Below, in pieces: positions 22,376-34,572 of a stretch of DNA of 64,000 nucleotides. The stretch is taken from assembly GCA_900491605.1 (NCBI GenBank), contig UESW01004078.1, positions 145,125 to 209,124 of the forward strand, in the 5' to 3' direction. Position numbers and translations under genes: made by a program. The first letter of the stretch is position 1. Every line of letters begins with the position of its first letter. The notes under the pieces were generated by a model, which was not told the origin of the DNA, made no database searches, and was given only the letters and a program-made list of their open reading frames with translations. Source of the DNA: Calamus simplicifolius (Eukaryota > Streptophyta > Magnoliopsida > Arecales > Arecaceae).

Positions 22376-23678
22376 TCTAATCCCAGCCGGTCATGGATGT
22401 GCCATTGGAGAATCATGTAACGATCCAAGCACACCAAAGAAATTATATAATAACAACGTTTATAGGATGTTAAATTACACTGTATATGTGTGTGTTATTT
22501 AATCGTTGTTATTCTTAATCGTTGTTATTCTTAATCGTTGTTGTTTCCAATGCCGAGGACTGCCGTGCTGTTTTGAGCAGAGCTGGGACGGCAGAGGCTC
22601 TGACATCTGATCACAGACCTTCACGGAAAGACGAAAGGGAGCGAATTGAGAACCTCGTAAGTCAACTTTACATTAGCTATTATTATTATTATTATTTAAG
22701 CTTCTCTCTCTCTTTCTGCATCTAGATACTGCATCCTAATCGTAAGGGTTAATGCTGGTATCCAATTGTCTGCAACTGGTCAGATGTAGGCAACTGAGTT
22801 GCATGCTAAAAGCTTGTTAAGAGCTGTTTGGCAACCTGCATTTTTAGATGATTACATTTGTAGATGCAGTTGCAATTAGAATGCTGCATTTGTGTTTGCA
22901 AGTGTTTGCCTGCATCTAAAGACTGCATTCATAACTTCTTGTATTTGGTTGCTGAATATGGAGAGAGTATGATACCCTGCTAGATATTATTATGTAGTTG
23001 GGAAAAGGCTTAGATGAGTGAGTTGAGTATAATATAATGTGATGTAATATAGTCATAAAAATAATACAACGGTATCTTATAATATTATGCTATACCATAA
23101 GATAAAGTAAACTATAATATAACTTAACATAAGGTAATGCAAGAAAATACAAACATAAGATAAAATATGCTATAACATAATGTTGTATGATCTTATATTG
23201 TATGTTATATTATTATGTAACATAAATATACCATAATAGAATATTGTAATAATAATATAATATCATAATAAGATATAATAATGTTAGTGAAGATAATTTT
23301 ATCAGGTCAGTTACAGGTGATCCAGCCCTTTCCATATCAAACAATCACCTGCAGGAACTGCAGGTGTCGTTTTCAATAGAATCAGCCCCTTATTCCTTGT
23401 ATCAATCCATACTATGTTATTTCCGGGTTTGCAATCTACTGATTGATCATAAAAATTAGTGGCCTCTGTACAATTTTTTTGGGCCTCCGTGGTTTTGTAA
23501 TGACTGCTTCTTTGTTTCATTTCAAATGAACTTTGACAATCCTGGTTGATGGCTTTGGAGATGTATTCAGGATTCAAAGAGCTGATATTAACTAGTTTCA
23601 CCGAGTGAAAAAGTATTATTGAGTTCTAGGATTCTGTAGAAAAGACATGCTCTGGTTCTTCAATGGTTTCTCTTGATT

Positions 23679-23756
<78 letters not shown>

Positions 23757-24720
23757 TGGTCTTGGTGCTTCTATTATTATTGTCCTTCTTTAAATCATGA
23801 ATTTCATGGCTTAGTAAATAGGCACTAGGAGTCTGGGAGGTTGGGTTTCATTATCTTTTTATACCATAAGTTTGAACAATTAACATTTATTAATTTTGTT
23901 TAAATAAATTCTCTTTTTATTGAATCTTAAGTAAGGGGTAAGTAAATTGCAGCTGCAAGGGTTGGCTATGTGACTTTCTCTGTTACCCTATGTTGGTTAA
24001 GTAATTATTTCTTGTGTCAGACATTGACTTACAACCATGAGTTTGATGCTGTGCAGGGAGGCTTTGTGAATTACTGCCGAGGAATCTGGAGGTTGCAAGG
24101 CTTCCTAGCTGTATCAAGGGGAATTGGAGATTCGCATCTTAAATTCTCATGGTAAATTCAAGAAAAATTGAATTTAGTTAAATTACACTGTATATGAACT
24201 TCATTGGCCTATTGATCTGTTGAATGAATTAAATTGCTGTATATGTGTGTTGTTATTCTTAATCGTTGTTGCCTTTTCCATGCTTGCCGTTTCTGCATAG
24301 ATTTGGTCTCTTTTCTTTATGACTTCTGTGCATCATGTGGTAATTATATTCTCTTTCACAAAATCATTTCAGAGTTTCAAATCTGTACTATTTTCCACTG
24401 TTTCTCTAATTTTCAGTAGGAGGGTGGTTTAAAACCGTTGTTCAGCTCTCTTGTGCTCCCATAATGACGGGATTAAAACCATCAGCTTAGCGAATTGCCC
24501 TCACATTGTAGGGCTTTTCAATGAGAGTAAGCAGGGAATAAATGTAGGAGGGAGGGGATTTGTTAAATTGCTATGTTTTTTATGCCTTTGATTTTAAGAA
24601 AATTCAGCATACTTACTGTTTGGATTCATGATGTTATAGTAGGACAATTTACTGAATAAAAAAAAAAAATTTTATCACTAACATATCCTTGCAACAAACA
24701 ACTGTTGTACGTCACCAACG
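22376..24720. other. Non-coding interior of CACTA-2 before the transposase
   Basis: No protein-coding gene is supported here. The phrase TTAAATTACACTGTATATG near 22470 recurs near 24178, and the coding region near 24887 has a related TTAAATTACACTGTATG. TTATTCTTAATCGTTGTTG occurs near 22510 and 24250. These indicate internal duplication of transposon sequence. The segment 22790-23350 begins and ends with TGCA-rich, GCTGTTTGG-like sequence and may be a small inserted MITE, but no target duplication was identified. Confidence 0.4.
23680..23749. repeat. (AT)n microsatellite
   Basis: An uninterrupted AT dinucleotide run of about 68 bp, bounded by GATTCGC on the left and TGTTGTTTGG on the right. 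A shorter run occurs near 28871-28903 inside an intron of the second ORF. Confidence 0.98.
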
Positions 24721-27700
24721 ATGCCGATTGATAAGAGTTGGATACATAAGAAACGAAATTGTCCAGAATATGATGTCGGTATTAAGAAGTTCATAGAAAA
24801 GGCAAGGCTTCATGTTAATGAAGAAGGGAAGATACGTTGTCCTTGTGTGCGGTGTTATAATGGCAAATGGCATAAGCCTGATTTAGTTAAATTACACTGT
24901 ATGTTAAAGGGTTTCTCGAAGACGTATCAGACGTGGTATTTTCATGGAGAACAGTTTGGAAGCAATGTCTCAGATGAAAATGAGAATAAAGATGATGACC
25001 CAGAAAGGGAACAAGATGAGATGGTCGAAGCATTGCAGGACATCGCTGGCCCAAGTGGTGCTCACACTGAGGTTGGCAATGATGATGACAATCCGATGAT
25101 GTCTGACCATAAAAGGACCGATCACAGTAAGAAATTGGATGATCTTTTCAATGAGGTGGAATCCGAGATGTGAAAAGTTTTCTTCTTTGACATTCTTAGT
25201 GAAGTTAATGCACATTAAGGTCCTCAATCGGTGGACAAATAAGTCTTTCAATATGTTGCTTGAACTATTAAAAGAGGCATTTCTGAATGGTACTAGAATA
25301 CCATCTTCGCACTATGAGGCCAAAAAGAAGATGAATGAGTTGGGTTTAGGCTACGAGAACATACATGTATGCAAGCATGATTGTGCTATCTTTTGGAAGG
25401 AGAATGCCTATTTAGAAAAATGTCCGGTATGCAACGAGCCTAGGTACTAAGTGGTTAAAGACAAAGGTAAGAAGATACCTTATAAAGTTATGCGGTATTT
25501 TCCACTCACACCTCGTTTGAAACGTCTATATGCCTCAAGATATACAGCTGAAGATATGAGGTGGCACTATGATAAGCGACCGATCACAGATGGGGTGTTA
25601 CGGCATCCAGCAGATGGAGAAGCATGGAAAGATTTTGATCAAAAGTATCCTAATTTTGCCAGTGAACCAAGAAATGTAAGGTTAGGTCTTGCTTCAGACG
25701 GATTCAATCCATTTGGGAACATGAGTAATGCATACAGTATGTGGCCCATCATTTTAGTACCTTATAACTTGCCTCCATGGAAATATATGAAAGAGACATT
25801 CTTTATGATGTCGTTGCTTATCCCCGTCCTAAATCTCCAGGAAGGGATATAGATATATTTTTAAGGCCAATAGTGGATGAACTTAAATATTTATGGACCG
25901 AAGGTGTTGATGTATATGATGCATCTACCAAAGAGAGTTTTCGGATGCACGTAGCTGTTTTATGGACTATAAATGATTTTCCAGCATACTCGTTATTATC
26001 TGGTTGGAGCACAAAGGGTTATAAGGCATGTCCAGTTTGTAATGAGCAAACCTCATCCAAAAAGCTGAAAGACAAGATTTGCTATATGGGACATCGCCGT
26101 TACTTGCCTATTTATCACAAGTGGCGAAATAGTAGACTCCATGATGGAAGTAGAGAGCATGGAGTCAAACCAAAAATGTTGACCGGAGAAGAAATTTTAA
26201 TGCAATTAGAACACATAGCTGCTGAACAGTCCGGAAAGCATCCAAACAATAAACATCGAAAGCGAAAGCGTGCACCAAATGAGTTGAATTGGTATAAGAA
26301 GAGCATTTTCTTCGAGTTGGAGTATTGGTCATCATTAAAATTGAGACATAACTTAGATGTAATGCATATTGAGAAGAATATATGTGACAATGTCGTGGGA
26401 ACTTTATTAAGCATCGAAGGTAAGACAAAAGACACATATAAAGCAAGAGAGGACCTGGCTTCAATGAGGATCCGAAGGGAGTTGTGGTTACAAACTCAAG
26501 GTAATAGAGTTTATAAGCCTCCTGCATCTTACACCTTAACATTAGATGAAAGAAGACAATTCTGTAAGTGGCTAAAATCTGTGAAGGTGCCCGATGGATA
26601 TTCTTCCAATATTTCAAGGTGCGTAAATGAAGGTGATGGAAAGATATCCGGCTTGAAGACACATGATTGTCATGTACTACTTTAAAGATTGTTACCTATT
26701 GGCATTCAACCATTCTTGCAGAAACATGAGAGTAGTACTTTAATTGAGCTTTCTAATTTCTTCTAACAACTTTGTTCAAGGACATTGTATGTTAGGGATT
26801 TGGAGTTGTTACAAGAGCAGATTGTGGTGATCTTATTTAAGCTTGAGCGAATTTTCCCACCAGCATTTTTTGACGTTATGGTGCACTTATCAATTCATTT
26901 GCCTTACGAGGCCTTACTTGCCGGACCTGTTCAAAGTAGATGGATGTATCCTTTTGAAAGGGCACTTGGTACGTATAAACAATACGTACGTAATAAGGCT
27001 CGTCCGGAAGGTTCAATTGCAGAAGCTTATGTTGTCAATGAGTCTCTAACATTTTGTTCAATGTATCTTCAAGGCATAGAAACAAAATTCAATCGTCCGG
27101 AACAAAATTTTGATTCAGATAGCCATTTGGACAAGCAATTAAATATATTTGCAACTCGTTGGCGGCCTCTTGGAAAAGGAAGAATGGTGCATTTAGATGA
27201 TAAAACTTTAAAACAAGTACATTGGTACCTCATCAATAATTGTCAAGAGGTGCAACTATTTCTCAAGTAAGTATACTTGTAAAATTATTTCTTCATATCA
27301 TGCAAATTTCTATAGTGCTCATTAGCGTAATGTTCTCTATAGCCAACACATTGATCAGCTAAATCCAACTAGACCGGAACAACTGGACCAATTACAAAAG
27401 GAAAGATTTTTGGAGTGGTTTAAAAATGAAGTAAGCCCGTACATTCATTTATATTGTCAATTAATATATCATGTCTTTATTTCAAATGACGTTGATGTTT
27501 GGTTTATCCAGATGTTAAATAAGCATTTTGCTGGGGCATCTGAAGCTACTGATGAGCTTTATTCATTGGCTATTGGTCCCGACAGTCGTGTGTTCTCGTA
27601 TAGTGGCTGTGTGGTGAACATCATTAAATTTATCACTGTTACTCGGGATGTCGGCCATAAAACACAGAATAGTGGCATTTGTATTCCCTCTACTCATCTA

Positions 27701-28293
27701 GGAGAAGAAATTAACTTTTATGGTATATTATTAGAGGTCCTTGAATTTCATTTTGTTAAAGGTTGTAAGGCGATAATGTTCAAGTGCAAATGGTTTGAAA
27801 CTGAACCAAAGCACAGAGAATGCAACAACATTATAATATTACAAGTATAAATATTAGTTCAGAATGGTACAAACATGAGCCATTCATTTTAGCATCACAA
27901 GCTGAAAAGGTTTTCTACTTGGATGATTTGAAGAACAATTCTAATTGGAAAGTGGTATATAAGGTTAGTCATCGTCATTTGTGGGATATTCCAAAAAAGG
28001 ATGATGATGTTCAGGAAGAAGTATATCAAGAAGATGATTCAGCAGCCCTTCGATTCACATGTGAGCAACCTAACATGGACTTAATAACATCTCGGCGTAC
28101 GGACACTGATGCTGAAATAGTTGCAACTCAAGAAAACATTAGAGGTCAAAGTGATGTCGGTCAAGATGACTTTATATGCGAAGATGTTGAGGAGGACGAC
28201 ACACTAGCTGATTATGACAGTGAGGGATCTATACATAGTTCTGATATGGAGGATGATGAAGAAAATGAGCATATTAGTGATGACAGTGATTAA
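24721..28293 (+). pseudogene. TNP2-type CACTA transposase, frameshifted
   Basis: The gene starts MPIDKSWIHKKR at 24721 with a transposase-associated N-terminal domain (CPCVRCYNGKW zinc-binding cysteines, TWYFHGE). The Transposase_21 core follows: LTFLVKLMHIKVLN, the HVCKHDCAIFW block, CPVCNEPRY, GVLRHPADGEAWK, DGFNPFGNMSNAYSMWP, DFPAYSLLSGWSTKG and LDVMHIEKNICDN. DUF4218 comes next (MVHLSIHLPYEALLAGPVQ, RWMYPFERALG). Two introns follow, with donors near 27269 and 27431 and acceptors near 27343 and 27513, and then DUF4216 (INFYGILLEVLEF). It would cut and move the element. Lesions seen are a frameshift near 25160, a TAA codon at 25448-25450 in RY-stop-VVKDKG, a frameshift near 25830 and stops near 26685 and 26765. 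The acidic tail ends at 28293. Confidence 0.92.
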
Positions 28294-28383
28294 TTTGGTA
28301 GCATTCATTTTTTTTTACTTATTATAACTATATGTTCTTATACTTTCTTATTTGTTAATTCTAGTTTGTATGTTTGTTTGTAG

Positions 28384-28866
28384 ATGTCTTCGAGAGATAC
28401 TCCTGCTACATCGAGGCGAGATGATTCTTCTTACATTCCAGCTCTGACAAAGGGGTCATCTGTCGGCGCATCATGTAATAACTCTACTTTAAACTTATAT
28501 TATTTGGCTATATTTCTTTATGTTATTTTGCACTAATTTAGTTCATTATGTTTTGCAGCTACATCATCAAAGAAGAAGGGCCGAGGTCCTGCTCACGGAT
28601 ACAAGTCCGCACATCTGATTGATATACGTCGTGGACAGAAGTTGCCTATTCTTCTGCCACCTGAGGTTGGACGACCATTGGGTGAGTTTCGCTCTGAGTT
28701 TCTGACCGAGATAGGAGTGGTTGTACGTGACATGGCACCACTTGCGGTCAGAAAGTGGAGTGAGATCACTGATGCACAGAAAGCATCTATGATCGATCGA
28801 CTTCAGGTCAGTATAATTGTATTAAATTACTTTAGATTACGTTTGATGTACTTAATATACCTTATA

Positions 28867-28905
<39 letters not shown>

Positions 28906-31714
28906 TTGCAGGAGAAGTTCGATCTTGATATGAATTTAGATCATATTAAAAAAGGTATTGAGTTTCAAATGAATAAAGTTTATCGAGAATTTAGATATCG
29001 GCTTCATATCCACTTCATTAGTCACGGTGGGGACACAAGTGTGAGCTTAGCAAAACAAAATAAGCCATCTCGTGTTTCGCAGAGTGATAGTACTTTCTAT
29101 GTGATTACTTTTATTCAGATGAGTATAAGGTAAATACATCCATACAAATATTTTAATAGTTTATATTTTTTATAAACTCATGTAACCATTTTCATTAATT
29201 CTTTGATGTAGAAAAAATCAGAAACAAATAAATCTAATCGGGAATTGCAGCCATATGCTGCTCTCACTGGATCGAAGTCTATACCGGCTCACTCTTATGA
29301 TATGGTAAGAATACTGTGAACCTAGTGCTTTTATATTTATGTATTTTATGGTCTGATATTGTTGTAATGTTATAAATTTAGTGTAGTCATATTTATGAAA
29401 GATTTGATCCAGCATCTATGTTGAGCCATTATTGAGTTAGAAATAAGAATTGAGCCACAAAACAAACAGATTTGTGAGAATTGAAGCTTGATAATTAGCA
29501 TGGACCATAGCATCTTGATTTTAGGCAAGTAAGCTCCCAATCTCCAGCAAGAAAAAGGTCTGTACGTTTCATGCATCAACTAAGATGAGGGAAGCAAGGG
29601 AACAAGATGAAAAGGCAAGAAGGAACTTGGACTTAATTCTTTCACAATGTTATCTTGATTCTTGGTTCTCATGGAACAGTAAATATCACTAACAGTAAAT
29701 ATCATTAATGTCATCCTTAAATACAACACTTTCCATAACCACAACCATATCATCTAGCCTTTTCCCAACTATGGGGGTTAGCTTTATTCATCCTCGTTTA
29801 TGGAAAATTTAGATTCAAGGCTTTGAATACCTATATCGAATGCTGTGTTGATATTTCATTGGAGAATCGATTATATAAACCAAAGCTGAAAACATAAAAA
29901 AAATCGAACAACCATTGGTACTAACCAGATGGTTGGTACAGTATTGCTGGCACACAGCAGTACACATTGGTACAAATGGTTTGATGTCCTGACACCTTTA
30001 CTGGTGCTGATTTCACATTGCAATGGTATAGCACCAATGTACCATCCCATTACTATTCCATTCTAATAGTTTCTGAATCCATGTTTAGATCTATTTCATA
30101 GTTTTTGACATATTTCTATGAGCAAATGTTTACCTGCTTCCAACCATCCACCTTTTGCATCTGGCTTTAGGACAGGCCACGGCAGTGTCATAACATTTTC
30201 CAATATTTAGAATGATTTGAAGGACGTTCTATGCATTATTTATTTTATTGAGTGTTAAGTAACATAGTTTTCATTTGCAGTTGTTGATATTTCTTTTTAC
30301 TGATAGTTCCATCTTCATTTATTCATTGAAGTGGATGTGTATATGTGAGTATCGAATCATATATTGTAAAATAAAACGTTAAAAGCTTAAAAAATTTCAA
30401 GAACCAGTTACTACTTGCACAGTAGTGGTTTTGCAATTATTATCCTTACATTCCATGGAATTGGCTGGCGCATGATGATGCAAAACATTGATCTGCGGTG
30501 GCCATCATGGGTGAGCCTGTGAACTGTGAAGTGTTGGGTAAACCCCAATAACTATATGCATCCCATGGTGCTAAAAAGATACTTACTGATACATATGTAA
30601 TCTTGGTGTATTTCTAGCACCCAATATTGTCTTTGTTACTGTTTTGAGTTATCCAATTTCCCCTTAAGCTGCAAAGAAAACAGGAAGAAAAAAAAAGGGA
30701 TACCCTGTCATTCTGCAAGAGCCTTCAATCAATAGGTAAAGAAAACTGTGCGAGTTAATGTATTGCTTTGCCTCCATGGTTCATCTTTTAAATAGCTGTG
30801 GCCTTGAAGAGCCTATTGGAACTGAATCGTCTCACCTGGGCAAGTTTCTACTGTATATGTTGTGAGAGTATAAGGATTGTAATCCTGTCTGATGCCAAAG
30901 AATGTTGGGTCCATCTCTAAGATAATTCATATTATTTAATGGGTTCTCTATCATATTAACTGTTTATTCTTAATTCATATAGGGCTGTCTGATGCCAAAG
31001 GATGAGCGTTTACTGCTTGTTTCATCCTGTGGAGGCTGCTGTTGCCTAACTTGCCATTTCGTTTCAGAGAGATCAATACAGAACTCTAAAATAAATTATT
31101 ATTTTAAATTATTATTATTTCTTTTCAGAGAGATCCTGTTACGGGAGAGGAGCCATCAAGACTTCATCTGTAGAATACTCTTCATTTTGATAAAAAGAAG
31201 AATCAATGGATAAATGAAAAAGCTGAAAAAACCCATGTAAGTTTTATCAATTAAAAATACAATATTATTGAATGTAATGTTTTATACTAAACATATTGAA
31301 TTTGTTTTCTTTTCATTGCAGGCACAGTTAATAGAGCGACTTTCCTCATAGGACTCTACAGTAGAACCAATCAATGAGGATGCCATTTTGGAGGAGGTTT
31401 TAGGCTCTAGATCTGGTTATAAAAAAGGATGGGGTCCATTACCGAAGGGTACATCGAGAATTAGAGGTAGTTCTTCATCTTCTGAAAACTCACAATTAAA
31501 GGGTGAATTACATGAGTGCCGAGAGCTCATCGCTCAGCAAGAGAATAAGCTTGCTCAACAAGAAGATAAGCTCGCTCGGCAAGAGGATAAACTCACTCAG
31601 CAAGAGAAGACTATCCAGGATCTAAAGGCGACGACTGCTGAGCTCACTGCTTTCATGCGACAGTTAGTGCCTGGATATCATCCTAGTGGATCCCAGCAGA
31701 CTTCACCTCCATAG
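28384..31714 (+). CDS. Second CACTA-2 ORF (Transposase_24 / TNPA-like), multi-exon
   Basis: A multi-exon gene begins MSSRDTPATSRRDDSS at 28384, about 90 bp after the transposase stop. Likely exons are 28384-28474, 28559-28806 (KGRGPAHGYKSA, LPILLPPEVGRPLGEF), 28911-29130 (EKFDLDMN, VYREFRYRLH) and about 29213-29304 (LQPYAALTGSKSI). An exon near 31128-31240 (RDPVTGEEPSRLHL) and a last exon from about 31321 to 31714 follow. The last exon has a coiled coil with the repeated heptad-like QQEDKLARQEDKL and a tail GYHPSGSQQTSPP. Family members are thought to bind subterminal repeats. Stops in the two late exons (for example LHL-stop near 31170, RLSS-stop near 31350) show it is broken or the exon model is imperfect. 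Confidence 0.75.
29305..31110. other. Large AT-rich insertion or intron inside the second ORF of CACTA-2
   Basis: The region separates two exons of the second ORF and is far longer than its other introns. It has no ORF with recognisable homology. The phrase CTGTCTGATGCCAAAG appears twice, near 30885 and 30985, bracketing about 100 bp. It may be a nested element, but clear terminal repeats were not found. Confidence 0.35.
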
Positions 31715-31924
31715 TACATGTATTTTTTTTTAAATTATGTATTTTTTTGAAACATTGTATATGATGATTTTATTGAAATGAATGAAAACTTTTATTAATT
31801 TATTTTGTGAAACTTTTATATTAGAAAATTATTTCTAGTATCGTTGCTTTAATATTATATTATTGTAACAGATGCAATACAAAAAATATTAAAATAAAAT
31901 TTTAATTTTTTTAAAAATTAAAAA

Positions 31925-32405
31925 AAAACCTATTATGGCGACTTATTTTCGTCGTAATATCAACTATTACGGCGAAATTAAGTCATCGTAATATGTTTTT
32001 ATTTAAATTTTAAAAATATTAAATATTATTACGGTGACTTATTTTTGCCGTAATATCAACCTATTACGGCGAAATTAAGTCGCCGTAATAGGTTTTTATT
32101 TAAATATTAAAATTTAATTAAAATCTTATTATGACGATTTATTTTCGCCGTAATAGATTGATATTACGGTAAAATAAGTCGTCGTAATAATATTTAAATA
32201 TTTTTAAAATTTAAATAAAAAATATTACGACAACTTAATTTCACCGTAATATCAACCTATTACGATGAAATTAAGTCACCGTAATAGGTTATTACGACAA
32301 CATATTAATACGACGATTTGTAATGTATTACGATGAATATTTTATCGTCGTAATAATTTATTATGATGACTTCTGTATCTGTTGTCATGGATTAATTTAT
32401 CATAA
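31925..32405. repeat. Right subterminal repeats of CACTA-2
   Basis: Inverted and direct copies of TATTACGGCGAAATTAAG, TTTTCGCCGTAATA and related motifs recur at short intervals up to the right terminus. They match the arm motif of the left subterminal repeats, though unit spacing differs. Their presence at both ends supports the element boundaries. Confidence 0.88.
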
Positions 32406-32426
32406 TAATTTTTTTTTTTTATAATG

Positions 32427-32850
32427 GATGTGATGGTTGATCATGACATTCAGCTATACTGCATCAGATTTTTTTAATAAGAAAGCATTGTGCTTCATGC
32501 ATGTACGGTTATATATACGATGTAATAAAAATATTTTTATTTTAAAACATATGCAACCAATCATGTGTCTGAGCTTTAGTCTACGTCGACTGAGAACCGG
32601 TCTGGTAAGATCAACGCATTCCCTTCGTCCACGTGAACCAATACGTCACACCCTAGCGGCTCCGCCTCCATTATGTTGCCGACGGCACCACTTGGACCAC
32701 GCACAGTCGCTGGCGTCGGGGTCTGGTCCCGGTGTCGCAACTAATTATTGCGTGATTATTTTGTTCCCATAAATTAGCAGGTGCGGTTGATGCCTTCGCT
32801 TGAAGGCTGTTAGAGCCTAGAGGGAGTGGAGACCATAGCAGTTCCGAGGG
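32427..32850 (+). promoter_or_regulatory. Proximal promoter and 5' leader of the HCT-like gene
   Basis: After the duplicated GAT, the sequence continues the tandem unit interrupted at 20542 (GCATCAGATTTTTTTAATAAG, then CACGTGAACC and ACGTCACACCCTAGCGG). It then becomes unique about 150-200 bp before the start codon. CACGTGAACC contains a G-box core (CACGTG) at about 32630; ACGTCA lies near 32641. A TATA-like CCATAAATTAG is near 32768. CACTA-2 therefore sits 424 bp upstream of the ATG. Function of these motifs is inferred from sequence only. Confidence 0.5.
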
Positions 32851-33261
32851 ATGGGAAAGGCGGTGGAGATACTGGAGAGTGGCTTGGTGACTCCAACCGA
32901 CGACACGCCAAAGCATGAGATCTGGGTATCAGATCTGGACCTATGGATGCCCCCGAGTCACACGCCGGTAGTCCTTTTCTACCGGCCCAGTGGGGTTCCC
33001 GACTTCTTCTCGGTGGAGTCCCTGAAGGCGGCTCTGGGCAAGGCTCTGGTGCCATTCTACCCGCTGGCCGGGCAGTTAGGGGTGGGCCGGGATGGCCGCG
33101 TCGAGATCCAGTGCACAGGGGAGGGGGTCCTCTTCGTTGTTGCCCGCTCGGACTCAACGGTCGATGAGTTTGGGGACCTCACGCCGTCGACGGAGTTGAG
33201 GCAGCTGCTGGTTCCGTCGGTTGAGTCCGGCAATCCACCGTGCATCTTGGTCATGCTTCAG
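32851..33261 (+). CDS. HCT-like BAHD hydroxycinnamoyltransferase, exon 1
   Basis: Exon 1 encodes 137 residues from MGKAVEILESGLVTPTDDTP to PPCILVMLQ and ends at CAG before GTGGGT (33262), phase 0. Features typical of shikimate/quinate hydroxycinnamoyltransferases and their close relatives are the start context, WVSDLDLWM, VLFYRPSG, LVPFYPLAGQL and GVLFVVA. These enzymes transfer hydroxycinnamoyl groups from CoA to an acceptor in the cytosol, mostly in phenylpropanoid and lignin metabolism. The Q-intron position after VMLQ is conserved in this clade. The acceptor substrate cannot be told from the sequence, so the gene may not be HCT proper. The intron that follows is 14,412 bp, far longer than usual, because of Tat-2. 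Confidence 0.9.
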
Positions 33262-34572
33262 GTGGGTTTCCTTCTGAGATCGATTTTTATCTCTCGTTTT
33301 CTTATTTTTATTGGGGAAATTCTTCGAAGCTTCGTGGTCCTCTTGATAGAACAGTAATTTTACAACTGCTAGATTTTTCATTGAGGTGAAAATCTATATC
33401 GGCCCCGTTGCTCCTGGGTAAAAATACATAGATCCGGGATGGGTTCGGAGCGGATTTTATAGCGGGGAGCTTATATTTACACTGCAAAAATTGCTCTCCA
33501 CGCTTTCAATTTTTTTTTTTTTTTAAGTTTTCAAATTTGGTGATGGTGTGGAAAGCAATTTTCTCTTTGCACCAAAAAAAAGAAAAAAGAAAAATCCTAA
33601 ACTAACCTTCTTTCTCGTCCCATTCGGCCGTTCCTTTCCTCATCTCTTTTCTCTCTCTCTTTCCTTCTTCTTTCCGGACTGGCGAGTGACGAGCGGCGGC
33701 AAACGTTCGGCTTCGGCTTCCTTTTCTCTTCGGCAACGAGCAGCAATGGCGTCCAGCTCCATTTCCTTCCGACGGTGAGCGGCGACGATGGCTTTCCATC
33801 CGATCTTCTTTCCATCGGATAGAAAATTAAAAAAAAATAATAATTAAAAAAAAGCCTCCCAAATCAAACCCCAATCCATCCTTTCCTCATCAACCTCATC
33901 GTCATCTTCATTTATTTTTTTATTTTTTATTATTATTTTTTTTTAAATTTATCCTGTTTAGCTTCTTTGTTCAGCCCTGGTGGCCAAGAGATGGCCTTTG
34001 AGATAATGGAAGGGCCGAGTAAGATATGAAAAGAAAATATATAGCAGCCCTGACCACAAATTGAATATATATATTTTTTAAGTGGAGGTGGAGAGCAATT
34101 TTTTCGGTGCAAATAGAAGCTCTCTTTATAATCGCGGGGTATATATAGCAGCCCTGACCACAAAAGTTTCGTTTTTTTTTTTTTTTTTTCTAAATTCCAT
34201 CTCGAACCCGATCAAAGTTTTCTAAGTTGTCAACTCGGTCGGGATCCCCAATAGGTCGGAGCAAATATCTAACATATCGGATGAGTTTTCTTCTCTGTAG
34301 AAAGACGGTGACTTCAGCTCGAGCTTAAGGTCTGACATTTCTCTTTTAAAAGGCAAGCATCGGCAACCTGGGCTTCCGCATGCAACGACAATCGTGGGCT
34401 CAATTTGATGATTAGTCGGAATCCAAGTTAAAAAAAAAAAAAAAACTATTTGGATGTCATTATAGCTGCCAAATGAACAGGATATTTTTGAGATTTGATT
34501 TAGATCCGAACTCTTCTAAACTGAGTTAGCCAAATACCGGATTGAGTTCAGATCAGGTGATACATTAGTAAG
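33262..34572. other. Intron of the HCT-like gene, left part
   Basis: The intron opens with donor GTGGGT. It contains a probable small DNA transposon (33461-34126, listed separately) and a duplicated phrase TATAGCAGCCCTGACCACAA near 34039 and 34145. The remainder is AT-rich with no gene. It ends at the GTAAG target duplication of Tat-2 (34568-34572). Confidence 0.7.
33461..34126. mobile_element. Possible MULE-like inverted-repeat element with a gene fragment
   Basis: The left end near 33465-33502 (GAGCTTATATTTACACTGC then AAAAATTGCTCTCCAC) is an imperfect inverted repeat of 34087-34122 (GTGGAGAGCAATTTTTTCGG then TGCAAATAGAAGCTC). About 30 of 35 positions correspond. Between them lies a leader-like Ser/Phe-rich stretch, an ATG at 33746 (MASSSISFRR) and a splice-donor-like ACGGTGAGC at 33772. 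This suggests a captured first exon of unknown origin. A third copy of the terminal motif (GTGGAAAGCAATTTTCTC) is near 33550. No target duplication was confirmed. Confidence 0.4.

Larger units (their letters stand above)
20543..32426 (+). mobile_element. Complete CACTA/En-Spm transposon (CACTA-2), 11,884 bp
   Basis: The left end is CACTACAAGAAAG at 20543. The right end is TTTTTATAATG at 32426, a version of TTCTTGTAGTG changed by three transitions. The 3-bp target duplication GAT flanks both sides (20540-20542 and 32427-32429). Deleting the element and one GAT rejoins GGCCGATGTGATGGTTGATC, which matches the neighbouring tandem copies near 19221 and 20017, so the boundaries are independently supported. 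Inside are hairpin-type subterminal repeats at both ends, a TNP2 transposase gene and a second ORF, both on the plus strand. Frameshifts and stops in TNP2 and the decayed right terminus indicate an immobile copy. Confidence 0.92.
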
